A program made the position numbers and the translations under genes. Of a DNA stretch of 47,329 bases, positions 1-7,855 are shown one piece after another; the stretch's first letter is position 1; each line of letters starts with the position of its first letter. Under the pieces are notes generated by a model. The model did not search any database and had not been told where the DNA came from. It saw nothing but the letters and a program-made list of their open reading frames with translations. This DNA is from JBOHWJ01 sp050736615 (GTDB lineage Bacteria; Desulfobacterota; Binatia; Binatales; Binataceae), in the NCBI GenBank assembly GCA_050736615.1, contig JBOHWL010000050.1, positions 1 to 47,329 of the forward strand, in the 5' to 3' direction.

Positions 1-594
1 ACCTTGCACGCGATGGACCATGGGCGTGTCGATGGCGCCCGGGCAGATGGCGTTGACGCGAATATTGTAACGACCGTATTCGAGCGCGGCCACGCGCGTC
101 ATCGCGATCACTCCGGCTTTCGCGGCGCAATAGGCGGTGGCGCCGCGAATCGCCACCAGGCCCGCGATCGAGGCCGTGTTGACGATTGAGCCGCCGCCAT
201 TTTTTATCATATGCGGCAGGGAGTATTTCATTCCAAGCCACACGCCGCGCAGATTGATCGCAATCACACGGTCGAAAGCCGCTTCACTCATATTGGCGAG
301 GAAGGCGCTCTCGCCCTCAATGCCGGCGTTGTTGTAAACGATGTTGGGCACGCCGAGTCTTTGCACGGCCGCCGCGACCATCGCCTCGGCGTCGGCACTT
401 TTGGACACGTCGGCTTTGATCGCGATGGCCTTGCCGCCGTCGCGTTCGATCATTCCCACGGTGTCCTCGACCGCCTTGGCGTCGATGTCCACCGCCGCGA
501 TCTTCGCGCCCTCATGGGCAAACAGCATGGCCGCGGCACGTCCCATGCCGGAACCGGCTCCGGTGATCAGCGCGATTTTGTTGGCAAGCTTCAT
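1..594 (-). CDS. Short-chain dehydrogenase/reductase, C-terminus off the left edge
   Basis: This is an NAD(P)-dependent SDR oxidoreductase with a Rossmann fold. The first 198 codons are present and the C-terminal quarter lies outside the window. Visible motifs are the cofactor loop TGAGSGMG near residues 10-17, a D-V pair after the third strand, NNAG near residue 90, the catalytic Ser in NTASIAG, and YCAAK as the YxxxK active site, followed by PGAIDTPM. The ATG at 594 follows AAGGA with about 6 nt spacing. It is divergent from the crotonase gene at 790. The order and spacing of motifs fit classical SDRs of about 250 residues. The substrate cannot be read from the sequence. Confidence 0.9.
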   Translation of the reverse strand, partial: MKLANKIALITGAGSGMGRAAAMLFAHEGAKIAAVDIDAKAVEDTVGMIERDGGKAIAIKADVSKSADAEAMVAAAVQRLGVPNIVYNNAGIEGESAFLANMSEAAFDRVIAINLRGVWLGMKYSLPHMIKNGGGSIVNTASIAGLVAIRGATAYCAAKAGVIAMTRVAALEYGRYNIRVNAICPGAIDTPMVHRVQG

Positions 595-727
595 CGGTAA
601 TCCTTCTCCATCTTCCTGACTAAGTGGACAGTAAACGGAACCATAGCGTATTCCGCGACACTTGCGTTAGAGGCCGTGAAGCCGGGCAATTGATAAAGCG
701 GTGAACCAAATTCGCTAACCCGTCAAC

Positions 728-753
728 GCTGTTCCGTTGTGCTGTTCCGTTGT
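728..753. repeat. Perfect tandem 13-bp duplication upstream of the crotonase gene
   Basis: GCTGTTCCGTTGT occurs twice head to tail (728-740 and 741-753). It is followed at once by TATAGAT, which could be a -10 element for the rightward gene. It may be a regulator site or a simple replication slip. Confidence 0.6.
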
Positions 754-789
754 ATAGATGGGCAAATAATTGTAACGGGGTCTTGTGCC

Positions 790-1599
790 ATGACAGATTA
801 CAATAATTACGAATGTATCAAGGTGGAAAAGGCCGAACGCGTCGCGACCGTGACGCTCAATCGGCCCGATCGGCTGAACGCGGTCAACGCGCAACTCCAT
901 CACGAACTCGAGCACATCTGGGTCGATCTCGCCGAGGATCGCGAGATCAATGCGATTATCGTGACCGGCGCGGGACGCGCATTTTGCGCCGGCGGTGACG
1001 TCAAAGGCATGGCTTCAGGCGACCTTACCAGCGCCGGCCAGAAATCGGGCGGCCCCGCCATTCAAGCTTCCAACGGCCGCCGGCTGGTGCAGAACATGCT
1101 CGATGTCGAACAACCGATCATTGCGGCGATTAACGGCGACGCCGTGGGTTTGGGCGCCACCGTCGCGCTGTTATGCGACATCACCGTGATGTCCGAAAAG
1201 GCGCGGCTGGCTGACACCCACGTCAAGGTCGGAATCGTCGCGGGCGACGGCGGCGCGGTGATTTGGCCGCTCCTGATTGGACCGCATCGCGCCAAGGAGT
1301 TCCTGATGCGCGGCCATTTCATCAACGGCGTTGAAGCCGGCCGTATCGGGATGGTCAATTACGCGGTCGCGCCCGACCAGGTGATGACGAAGGCGCGGGA
1401 ACTGGCGCAGGAACTCGCCGACGGCCCGACCTGGGCAATTCGTTGGAGCAAGCTATCGGTTAATAAATGGCTCAAGGAGCAGGCCAACCTGATCCTCGAC
1501 GCATCTCTCGCGTATGAGATGGTGACGTTCAAAACCGAGGATCAGAAAGAGGCGGCGCGCGCCTTCGTCGAGAAGCGCAAACCCAATTTCGTCAAGTAA
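790..1599 (+). CDS. Crotonase-superfamily protein (enoyl-CoA hydratase/isomerase-like)
   Basis: 269 residues, the usual length of a crotonase monomer. The oxyanion-hole segments are present: FCAGGDVKGM in the first half and NGDAVGLG before the CDI strand. Aligned by eye with mitochondrial crotonase, both catalytic glutamates are absent: the GGGCELA position reads GLGATVA (Glu to Thr) and the QPE position reads DTH (Glu to His). An Asp in AGDGG lies close by, as acidic residues do in some non-hydratase crotonases. Simple syn-hydratase activity is therefore doubtful, and an isomerase, lyase or hydrolase role on a CoA ester is possible. The ATG at 790 is preferred over the upstream in-frame start at 739 because homology begins just after it and GGGG lies about 8 nt upstream. 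Confidence 0.88.
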   Translation: MTDYNNYECIKVEKAERVATVTLNRPDRLNAVNAQLHHELEHIWVDLAEDREINAIIVTGAGRAFCAGGDVKGMASGDLTSAGQKSGGPAIQASNGRRLVQNMLDVEQPIIAAINGDAVGLGATVALLCDITVMSEKARLADTHVKVGIVAGDGGAVIWPLLIGPHRAKEFLMRGHFINGVEAGRIGMVNYAVAPDQVMTKARELAQELADGPTWAIRWSKLSVNKWLKEQANLILDASLAYEMVTFKTEDQKEAARAFVEKRKPNFVK

Positions 1600-1606
1600 T
1601 AACGAA

Positions 1607-2683
1607 TCATGCCGGCCGCGATACCTTTTTGGTGATGCGCGGCCGGCGCACACCATCATTAAGGGCCGCAGTGGGTATTGGCTGTAACGGTCGGGTTTGC
1701 GCGGGGACCAACGTCTTCTCGGCAAGCCCGTGCAACAGCAGTGCCTGCACGACCGCGGCTGAAGCGCCCCAAGGGATAGTTGCGGCGCGTACTTCTTCTT
1801 CCGACGGCATCCGTCCGGCGAAATAAGCAAGACCCACCGCTTTGCGCACGCCAAGGTCTCCCGCCACCACCCGCGGCCGTCCGAGGACGCGGGCCAGCAC
1901 CCATTCGGCGGTCCAAAGCCCGATGCCGCGAATCGGCACGAGCGCCGCGATAACCGCGTCGTCGGCTCGAGCACGTAAGCTTTCAAGCGTCAGTTCGCCG
2001 GCGGCGATGATTCGCGCCAGGTTGATGATGTATTCCGCCTTGCGATTAGTGAACTGCAGCGCGCGAATATCGGCGATATTGAGCGCGGCCAAGCGTCCCG
2101 GATCCAGGCTGTAAACAAGGTTTCCGCCGACGCTGTGGCGCTGTCCAAAGGCTTCGGCGAGCCGACGCCGCCCGGTCGCGGCCCAGCTCAGGTTTACCTG
2201 TTGCGCGCTGATGCAACGAATCATTGCGCCCAACAGATTGGGTTGCAAAACAGGGCGAAAGCCGGCATAGCGCCGGTCGAGCGCATCGATTACCGGATCG
2301 GCGGCGGCAAGCGTGCGATAATCCGGCGGCACCGTCACGAAAGTCGCGCGCGCGCATGCGGCAATTTCATCCATGCAACGCGCGTCTTCGACTGTTATCC
2401 GAACCTTCGGACGGGCGAGGGTACCGAAAAACTCGGAGCTGAACGCCACCTGCCGCGCGCCGACGAAAATGGTCCGCACAAGCAGACGCCCGTCCCAGCG
2501 ATCGAGCAAATCGTCGCCATGACGGCGAAACATTTCCAACGACGAGGCGGGTTCGAGCGGGTCATCCAGTATTAACTGGAAACAGGCTTCACGCCGGCCG
2601 TTACGCTGGGAGCGCGCGGCCACTGGCGCCGTCATCGACGCGCGGACGTTAGCAGTATCCGACGACAACCCGGGAGTTTTCAT
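1607..2683 (-). CDS. AlkA-type DNA-3-methyladenine glycosylase II (HhH-GPD family)
   Basis: 358 residues. The family removes alkylated purines from DNA to start base-excision repair. The C-terminal half carries the HhH-GPD fold: an entry helix with LLGAMIRCISAQQVN (about residues 149-163), the helix-hairpin-helix IRGIGLWTAEWVL (about 253-265), and GDLGVRK with the expected catalytic Asp. The N-terminal 100 residues resemble the AlkA N-domain. The C-terminal tail is basic and overlaps a hairpin. The start overlaps the stop of the upstream membrane-protein gene by ATGA, which indicates translational coupling. It is last in a leftward run headed by the ArsR-type regulator. No Ada or Ogt gene is adjacent. 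Confidence 0.88.
   Translation of the reverse strand: MKTPGLSSDTANVRASMTAPVAARSQRNGRREACFQLILDDPLEPASSLEMFRRHGDDLLDRWDGRLLVRTIFVGARQVAFSSEFFGTLARPKVRITVEDARCMDEIAACARATFVTVPPDYRTLAAADPVIDALDRRYAGFRPVLQPNLLGAMIRCISAQQVNLSWAATGRRRLAEAFGQRHSVGGNLVYSLDPGRLAALNIADIRALQFTNRKAEYIINLARIIAAGELTLESLRARADDAVIAALVPIRGIGLWTAEWVLARVLGRPRVVAGDLGVRKAVGLAYFAGRMPSEEEVRAATIPWGASAAVVQALLLHGLAEKTLVPAQTRPLQPIPTAALNDGVRRPRITKKVSRPA
1611..1647. terminator. Strong hairpin between convergent genes
   Basis: Perfect 10-bp arms (GCCGGCCGCG at 1611-1620, CGCGGCCGGC at 1638-1647) flank a loop with a T-run. It lies just past the crotonase stop and inside the last codons of the leftward glycosylase gene. No U-tract follows the stem on either strand, so a role as transcription terminator is an inference. 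Confidence 0.45.
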
Positions 2684-2943
2684 CTCGACTCCGCCAGCAG
2701 CCTACCCGAAGCGAGAGCGTGGATGATGCCAGCCAGCGCAATTAGGCTCCATGCTCCTTCCAGCACTACGAAGGGACGAAAACCGATCATCACGGATGCG
2801 TAGCAGGCGATCGCGGCGCCGGCGAAATTAAGCAATTGATAGGGGATACGATCGTTGCGCAAGCGGCCAATCAAGTTGAGCAGAAAAGCCACCAGCAGAA
2901 GAAACACACCGATGGAGCCGACCAATTCAGCAGCGCTTATCAT
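2680..2943 (-). CDS. Small membrane protein, CBU_0592-like
   Basis: 87 residues from the ATG at 2943 (a TTG two codons upstream is the alternative). Three hydrophobic stretches are visible: residues about 6-26, 36-52 and 58-75. The first is followed by a basic loop (RLRNDRIP) and the second begins LLNFAGAAIACY. This pattern is typical of the CBU_0592 family, whose function is unknown. It overlaps the glycosylase by 4 nt and follows the PEP-mutase-like gene by about 31 nt, so the genes are probably co-transcribed. No Shine-Dalgarno sequence is obvious, which also fits coupling. Confidence 0.7.
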   Translation of the reverse strand: MISAAELVGSIGVFLLLVAFLLNLIGRLRNDRIPYQLLNFAGAAIACYASVMIGFRPFVVLEGAWSLIALAGIIHALASGRLLAESR

Positions 2944-2974
2944 GGCCAATGATAAGGATTGTCCTTTTGAGCAA

Positions 2975-3823
2975 TCACGATTTCGCCATCAAGGCGTTTG
3001 CCGTCGCGTGGTCAATCGTATCGCCCGCGCAGAGATTGTAAGTGCCGTCGCGCATCAGTTCTTCCGCCACCTTGCGCGTGATCGTCATCGCGGCCCGTAC
3101 GGGGCCCGAAGCCACGCTGACACGCGCGACGCCGAGGCGTTCGAGTTCGGCCACCGAGGGTGCGCCCGGCAATCCCATGATATTGAGCGGACCATTAACC
3201 GCCTCAGCTAGACGCCTGATCGTCTCGGCGTCGAACATGCCCATCGCGTACAGGCAGTCGGCGCCGGCGGCGCGATAAGCGTTGAGGCGACGCACCGCGT
3301 GATCGAAACGATCGGCGCGCTCGCCGATGCCGAGCAGGAAAACGTCCGTGCGGGCATTGAGCACGAGCGGAACTCCGGTGGAATCGGCGGTCTCGCGCGC
3401 CAGCCGCACGCGTTCGACTGCGGCCGGCAGCTCGTACAACGTCCGGCCAGCGCCATGGACCGTATCCTCGAGGTTCATGCCAACGGCCCCGGCGGCGATA
3501 GTCGCGCGTACCGTATCGGCGACCCCGCGGGCATCGTCGCCAAAGCCCGACTCCATGTCGGCCGTGACGGGCGCACTGACGCATCGCGCGATCCGGCTCA
3601 CAGCCGCAATCATTTCGTCGCGCGGGACTACCTGGCCGTCAGGATAGCCCAGCGAATAGGAAACGCCCGCGCTGGTGGTCGCGATGGCGCGGAAACCGGC
3701 GGCTGCGAAAATGCGCGCGCTCATCGCGTCCCATGCGTTGGGCAGCACCAGGATGCGGGTGCGGTCGTGCATCTGGCGCAGGGCTTCGGCCTTTTCCCTC
3801 TGAGCGTTCAGGTCTATCGCCAT
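2975..3823 (-). CDS. Isocitrate lyase/PEP mutase-family enzyme (oxaloacetate decarboxylase-like)
   Basis: 282 residues with the phosphoenolpyruvate mutase/isocitrate lyase TIM-barrel fold. LPNAWDAMSARIF occurs near residue 30, the Mg-binding segment DMESGFGD near 90, and NARTDVF near 155. The KKCGH loop of true isocitrate lyase is absent, so glyoxylate-cycle lyase activity is unlikely. Relatives act as carboxyvinyl-carboxyphosphonate phosphorylmutase-like, 2-methylisocitrate lyase-like or oxaloacetate decarboxylase enzymes, and the sequence does not decide between them. The ATG at 3823 follows GGAGG by about 5 nt and is chosen over an in-frame TTG at 3835. It lies 34 nt downstream of the ArsR-type gene. 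Confidence 0.88.
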   Translation of the reverse strand: MAIDLNAQREKAEALRQMHDRTRILVLPNAWDAMSARIFAAAGFRAIATTSAGVSYSLGYPDGQVVPRDEMIAAVSRIARCVSAPVTADMESGFGDDARGVADTVRATIAAGAVGMNLEDTVHGAGRTLYELPAAVERVRLARETADSTGVPLVLNARTDVFLLGIGERADRFDHAVRRLNAYRAAGADCLYAMGMFDAETIRRLAEAVNGPLNIMGLPGAPSVAELERLGVARVSVASGPVRAAMTITRKVAEELMRDGTYNLCAGDTIDHATANALMAKS

Positions 3824-3857
3824 TTTCTCCTCCAATTGCCCGGAGAACTATCGCTTA

Positions 3858-4616
3858 TCAATTTTGGTCCGCTGGTGTAACCGCTCCGGTCCATATTTGT
3901 CCATCGTTGAGCCGCACGCCGAAGTACTTTTTGAAACCGCCACGGCCGGATCCGGTGATCGTCAGCACGCGTGTGCCGGGGCGCTTTACCACCCAGCCAC
4001 GTTCGAGGCAGACGACATACAGTTCGGCGCCCAGCGCGCCGCCCAGGTGGGGCCGGCGTTCGGTCCAATCCAGGCATGCGGTGGCGAATTTGCGCCGCTC
4101 GCGTGCGACGGCGGTGAGATCGATCGCGAGTTTCCCAAATACCGATCCGGCCTCGGGCCCCAATTCGAGCGTGAGCCAGCCCTGGCGCGAGCGCTGGCCG
4201 GCGGCGCCAGCTATTGCCGGTGCCGCGATTGCGCCGTAAGCGACCAAACCCTCGAAGACCGCGACGCCGAGCCGGCCAGCCAGATGGTCATAGCAGGTGC
4301 GCGCGTTGATAAGCGGCGGCGACTTGCGCGTTATCTCGGAACTCGGACCGGCGGCCGCGATCAGTGACTCGATCAGCTCGGCGACCGTGCGATCACGGAG
4401 TTGATAAACAATCTGGCGTCCCTGCCGGGTGGCATGCACCAGCCCGCGATCGCGCAGCAGCGCCAGATGATTGGAGACTTTGGACTGCGGTTCATCAAGG
4501 GTCGAGACCAGCTCGGATACTGTCGCCGGACCGCCCATCAGATGGCGTAACAGCGCCAGCCGCAGGGGCTCCGCCAAGGCCTGCGCGACTCCAATCAAGT
4601 TATCGCCGGTATTCAT
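3858..4616 (-). CDS. ArsR-type winged-helix regulator with C-terminal extension
   Basis: 252 residues from the ATG at 4616. Residues about 5-85 form the ArsR winged helix, with LAEPLRLALLRHL, a recognition helix in EPQSKVSNHLALLRDRGLV and wing YQLRD. The rest contains ARTCYDHLAGRLGVAVFEGL, a segment common in a long ArsR subfamily, and a C-terminal part without a domain I can name. The metal-binding ELCVCDL motif of arsenic sensors is absent, so this is probably not a metal sensor. A perfect palindrome overlaps the start codon and a TATATA box lies just upstream, which suggests autorepression. It heads the leftward run to 1607 and is divergent from the SDR at 4799, so it may control both. Confidence 0.88.
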   Translation of the reverse strand: MNTGDNLIGVAQALAEPLRLALLRHLMGGPATVSELVSTLDEPQSKVSNHLALLRDRGLVHATRQGRQIVYQLRDRTVAELIESLIAAAGPSSEITRKSPPLINARTCYDHLAGRLGVAVFEGLVAYGAIAAPAIAGAAGQRSRQGWLTLELGPEAGSVFGKLAIDLTAVARERRKFATACLDWTERRPHLGGALGAELYVVCLERGWVVKRPGTRVLTITGSGRGGFKKYFGVRLNDGQIWTGAVTPADQN

Positions 4617-4636
4617 CAGCTTATGCTGATATATAC
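4615..4636. promoter_or_regulatory. Probable ArsR operator overlapping its own start codon, with -10 box
   Basis: ATCAGC-TTAT-GCTGAT (4615-4630) is a perfect 6+4+6 palindrome that covers the regulator's ATG (4614-4616). TATATA at 4631-4636 would be its -10 box on the minus strand. Winged-helix ArsR dimers bind such symmetrical sites, so binding here would block both the polymerase and translation start. This is inferred from position and symmetry. Confidence 0.6.
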
Positions 4637-4765
4637 TGTGGCAAAGCGGACGCCGCAAGCCCGGCGCTGGGGTGCTTGAAGTGTTTCCGACTCACGTCTG
4701 TGATTCCGGGCGCAACGATACATCCTGGGCCTTCACCACGATTTTCTCTGACGGCCGCGAGGCAT

Positions 4766-4771
4766 TATGAT
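4766..4771 (+). promoter_or_regulatory. Possible -10 box for the SDR gene
   Basis: TATGAT lies 28 nt before the SDR ATG at 4799. The matching -35 position holds only a T-rich stretch, so this is a weak call. Confidence 0.3.
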
Positions 4772-4798
4772 CAACCAACTTCGATTTGCGAGGACAAC

Positions 4799-5563
4799 AT
4801 GAAACTGCAGGACGCGATTGCGCTTATCAGCGGCGGTGGTTCTGGACTCGGCGAAGCGACCGCGCGCGAATTCGCGGCGGCCGGCGCCCGAATCGTGGTG
4901 CTCGATTTGCCTGGTTCTCCGGGAGCCAAAGTGGCGGAGTCCTTCGATCAGGGCCTGTTTTGCGCGGCCGACGTTGTCTCCGGCGACGGCGTGGCGAATG
5001 CGATTGAAGCCGCGGTAAAGCGTTTTGGCACGGTCCACATCGCGGTGAATTGCGCTGGAATTGGCCGCGCCGCCCGCACCGTCAGCAAGGAAGGGCCGCA
5101 TCCGCTCGAGCTGTTCATCAAAGTGGTGCAGGTCAATCTGATCGGTACGTTCAACGTGATTCGCCTGGCCGCGCTGCGCATGTCGAAGAACAATCCCAAC
5201 GCCGATGGTGAGCGCGGCGTGATTATCAACACCGCCTCGATCGCTGCCTATGACGGGCAAATCGGGCAGGCCGCCTATTCGGCTTCCAAGGGCGGAGTGG
5301 TCGGGATGACACTGCCGATTGCGCGCGACCTCGCCTCGTTGGGAATTCGCGTGTGCACGATTGCGCCCGGCACCTTCGACACGCCGATGCTGGCGTTGTT
5401 GCCCGACCCGGCGCGCAAAGCGTTGGGCACGGCGATTCCGTTCCCCTCGCGGTTGGGCAAACCTGAAGAATACGCGGCCTTGGCGCGCCATATCGTCGAA
5501 AACGCAATGCTCAACGGCGAGACGATTCGGCTCGATGGGGCATTGCGGATGGCGCCGCGCTGA
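4799..5563 (+). CDS. Short-chain dehydrogenase, 3-hydroxyacyl-CoA dehydrogenase type-2-like
   Basis: 254 residues. It has the cofactor loop SGGGSGLG (residues 11-18), the Asp of VVLDLPG that favours NAD over NADP, NCAGIG near 90, NTAS, and the active site YSASK. The insertion around MSKNNPNADGERGVIINTAS is characteristic of the HSD17B10/3-hydroxyacyl-CoA dehydrogenase type-2 group, which oxidises 3-hydroxyacyl-CoA or related alcohols. The ATG at 4799 follows GAGGA; longer in-frame upstream sequence runs antisense through the ArsR gene and is not coding. It is divergent from the ArsR-type regulator and followed after 76 nt by a SnoaL-like gene. Confidence 0.9.
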   Translation: MKLQDAIALISGGGSGLGEATAREFAAAGARIVVLDLPGSPGAKVAESFDQGLFCAADVVSGDGVANAIEAAVKRFGTVHIAVNCAGIGRAARTVSKEGPHPLELFIKVVQVNLIGTFNVIRLAALRMSKNNPNADGERGVIINTASIAAYDGQIGQAAYSASKGGVVGMTLPIARDLASLGIRVCTIAPGTFDTPMLALLPDPARKALGTAIPFPSRLGKPEEYAALARHIVENAMLNGETIRLDGALRMAPR

Positions 5564-5580
5564 GATTTGCGCTCACGAGC

Positions 5581-5606
5581 TAGCACCTTGATTTGAATTG
5601 GTGCTA
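5581..5606. repeat. Hairpin between the SDR and SnoaL-like genes
   Basis: TAGCACC (5581-5587) and GGTGCTA (5600-5606) are perfect 7-bp arms around a 12-nt AT-rich loop. There is no U-tract, so it may be an attenuator or an mRNA-stability hairpin. Confidence 0.4.
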
Positions 5607-5639
5607 CGCCTGGGCGAGCATACAAAGAGGTGATGTGCG

Positions 5640-6080
5640 ATGGCGAAGACAATCGATCAGTTGGTGAACGAAGTGGCCGACCGTCAGGCTATCGGAGAAT
5701 TGCCGCAACGTTATTGCGATTGCGTATGGCGCGGCGATGTGGAAGCGCTGGTCAACCTGTTCAGCGAAAACGGCTCCTTTGTCGTGATGGGCCACAATCA
5801 GAGCAACACGACCACTGGCCGCGCCAATCTGCGCCAGACTTATGCGGAAGGCCTCGCCACCCTGACGCCGCGGCCGTACATTCATAACCATGTGATCGAG
5901 CTGCACGGGAATGGACGTGCCAGCGGGCGCGCTTACGTCGAACTGCGCGACGCCAGCAACAAGATGAGCTGGCTGGGCACCGGCTATTACGAAGACGAGT
6001 ACGTCAAAGCGGGGGATGAGTGGAAGTTTCAGTCGCGCAATTTCCATCGCGTGCATATGGAGGAGCGTCCGAAAAAGTAG
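5640..6080 (+). CDS. SnoaL-like / NTF2-fold protein
   Basis: 146 residues, the normal size for a SnoaL-like domain. The start helix contains VADRQAIGELPQRYCDCVWRGD. It is followed by VNLFSENGSF, the turn TTGRANLRQTY, and the strand set HNHVIELHGNGRASGRAYVELR and WLGTGYYEDEYVKAGDEWKF, ending in FHRVHM. Members include ring-cyclising enzymes, dehydratases, isomerases and non-catalytic proteins, and the Asp/His pattern does not let me choose. It follows the SDR and precedes rsmI by 19 nt, so transcription may run through all three. Confidence 0.8.
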   Translation: MAKTIDQLVNEVADRQAIGELPQRYCDCVWRGDVEALVNLFSENGSFVVMGHNQSNTTTGRANLRQTYAEGLATLTPRPYIHNHVIELHGNGRASGRAYVELRDASNKMSWLGTGYYEDEYVKAGDEWKFQSRNFHRVHMEERPKK

Positions 6081-6099
6081 CTTTTGGAGCTGAGCCGCG

Positions 6100-6963
6100 T
6101 TGGCTGAGAAGGATCAGCGTTCTAACACCGGCGTCCTGTTCGTAGTGGGAATGCCGATCGGAAATCTCGACGATCTCAGCCCGCGCGCGCTGGCCACTTT
6201 GCGCGCCGCAAGGCTGATTGCGTGCGAGGACACGCGGCGCACCGGGCGGCTCCTGGCGGAACATCGGATTACGACGCCAATCCGCAGCTATTTCGAACAT
6301 AACGAAGAGCGGCGCGTGCCGGAAATCGTCGCCCGTCTGGTCGAGGGCGATAGTGTCGCGCTGGTCACCGACGCCGGTACGCCGGCGATTTCCGATCCCG
6401 GTTATCGGCTGGTGCGCGCCGCGCTTGAGGCCGGAATAGTGGTTAAGGCGGTGCCGGGTCCGTCAGCGGTAATCGCCGCACTCTCCATCGCCGGCCTGCC
6501 CACCGATCGCTTCGTTTTCGAGGGGTTTGTACCACAACGCGAGGGGACGCGGCGGGACCGTCTCGAAGCGCTCGCGCATGAAACACGCACGTTTGTTTTC
6601 CTGGAGGCGGCGCGCAGACTCAAGGCCACGTTGGCCGAAATGACGCTTGTCTTCGGTGCCGCCCGGCAAGCGGCCGTGGTTCGCGAGATCACCAAAACTT
6701 ACGAGGAGACCGTGCGCGGCAGTTTGGAAGAATTGACCGCCATGTTCACCAAACGCGAGGCCTTGGGCGAGATCACGCTGGTGATCGAAGGCGCTCCGCG
6801 CTCCCAGACTGAATCCCGTGATTTTGACGAAACGGTGGCGATGGCCGCAATGTGCGAGGCTGGTCTCAGCCTGAAACAGGCCAGTGGAGTGGTCGCGAAA
6901 TTATTGGGAACGGGACGCCGGGAGATTTATCAACGCGCCCTGCGCACGCGCGAATCGCGCTGA
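6100..6963 (+). CDS. rsmI: 16S rRNA (cytidine-1402-2'-O)-methyltransferase RsmI
   Basis: 287 residues. RsmI adds the 2'-O-methyl group at C1402 in the decoding centre of 16S rRNA, using SAM. The tetrapyrrole-methylase fold is clear: VVGMPIGNLDDLSPRALATLR at the N-terminus, ACEDTRRTGRLL, TDAGTPAISDPGYRLV, and VPGPSAVIAALSIAGLPTDRF. The C-terminal helical tail with a lysine-rich turn is normal for the family. The start is TTG, with GGAG about 10 nt upstream. It follows the SnoaL-like gene closely. Confidence 0.95.
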   Translation: MAEKDQRSNTGVLFVVGMPIGNLDDLSPRALATLRAARLIACEDTRRTGRLLAEHRITTPIRSYFEHNEERRVPEIVARLVEGDSVALVTDAGTPAISDPGYRLVRAALEAGIVVKAVPGPSAVIAALSIAGLPTDRFVFEGFVPQREGTRRDRLEALAHETRTFVFLEAARRLKATLAEMTLVFGAARQAAVVREITKTYEETVRGSLEELTAMFTKREALGEITLVIEGAPRSQTESRDFDETVAMAAMCEAGLSLKQASGVVAKLLGTGRREIYQRALRTRESR

Positions 6964-7006
6964 ACGCGGGCGCGGCGGCATCGTCCTTGGCACAGCTTAT
7001 AGACGC

Positions 7007-7130
7007 GTGAGTTTGAACGCGACTCTGCGAGGCCGGCGCGTCGAGCCGTCGGCTACGGTCGATATCGTTCGCTCGTTCATTTGTGACGCGGCTCGCAGGC
7101 TTGCTTGCTCGTTCCGCGTGCGGCTTCGCT
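7007..7130 (-). repeat. Dispersed repeat copy R1 (degenerate, minus orientation)
   Basis: The complementary strand reads GCGGAACGAGCAAGCAAGCC then TGCGAGCCGCG, a diverged version of the core seen near 14.66, 24.64 and 25.42 kb. A second partial core lies near 7020. It fills the gap before the HAD gene. Confidence 0.5.
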
Positions 7131-7145
7131 AATAGGGACGATGCC

Positions 7146-7802
7146 TTGGGAATTCACAACGTGCTCTTCGATCTCGACGGAACGCTGAGCGACCCCGGGG
7201 CGGGCATTCTGCGTTCGATTGATCATGCCCTGCGCGCGCTCGGGCATAGGCGGAACGAAACCGACCTGCGATGGTGCGTCGGACCGCCGCTGCGTGAAAT
7301 TTTCGCGCGCCTGATGTCACCCCTGGATAATCCAGCGGAGGTTGAGCGCGCAGTGCAACTCTATATCGATCATTACGCTGGTCACGGTGCGCTGGAATGC
7401 AAACCTTATGAGGGCGTCCGCGCGATGTTGGCGCGGATGAGCCAGCTCGCGCGCCTATTCGTGGTGACGTCGAAAAATACCGCGGTGGCCGAACAGATTC
7501 TGACCGCCCTTGGCCTGCGCGGTTATTTTGTCAAGGTAATCGGCCTTGAATGCGACGCGCGCTTTAAAGTGAAAGCGGACGCTGTACGGTTCATCATTGA
7601 TAGCGAGAGGATGATTCGTTCGGAAACCGCGATGGTGGGCGACCGCGAACACGATGTTATCGCCGGACGTACTAATGGCATCGTTACTATCGGTATGACC
7701 TACGGTTACGGCACGTGCGCTGAGTTAATCGCGGCCGGCGCTGATGAGCTTTGTGATTGTCCGGCGGAAGTTGCCGCGACGTTGCGCCGCTTATCGCAAT
7801 AG
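7146..7802 (+). CDS. HAD-family phosphatase (Gph/phosphoglycolate phosphatase-like)
   Basis: 218 residues from the TTG at 7146, with AGGGA about 10 nt upstream; a GTG at 7083 would add 21 residues that lie in repeat DNA. HAD motifs are in order: FDLDGTLSD (nucleophile and acid Asp), VVTSKN (motif II Thr/Ser), KVKADAVRFI supplying the Lys, and VGDREHDVIAG (motif IV acidic pair). The helical cap lies between motifs I and II, as in Gph. The family dephosphorylates small phosphometabolites such as 2-phosphoglycolate. The substrate is not determinable. Confidence 0.85.
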   Translation: MGIHNVLFDLDGTLSDPGAGILRSIDHALRALGHRRNETDLRWCVGPPLREIFARLMSPLDNPAEVERAVQLYIDHYAGHGALECKPYEGVRAMLARMSQLARLFVVTSKNTAVAEQILTALGLRGYFVKVIGLECDARFKVKADAVRFIIDSERMIRSETAMVGDREHDVIAGRTNGIVTIGMTYGYGTCAELIAAGADELCDCPAEVAATLRRLSQ

Positions 7803-7855
7803 AACCCATGTCGCGGCGATTCCGCCTGACCACGCTGCTATGGCGCCGCTTGAGG

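Noticed and set aside
2135..2575. A 146-codon frame antisense to the DNA glycosylase
   Set aside because: It is a shadow of a GC-rich gene with clear HhH-GPD motifs on the other strand.
3858..4616. Arsenic-sensing ArsR paired with the ArsA-like ATPase at 41.8 kb
   Set aside because: The regulator has no ELCVCDL metal motif and the two genes are 37 kb apart.
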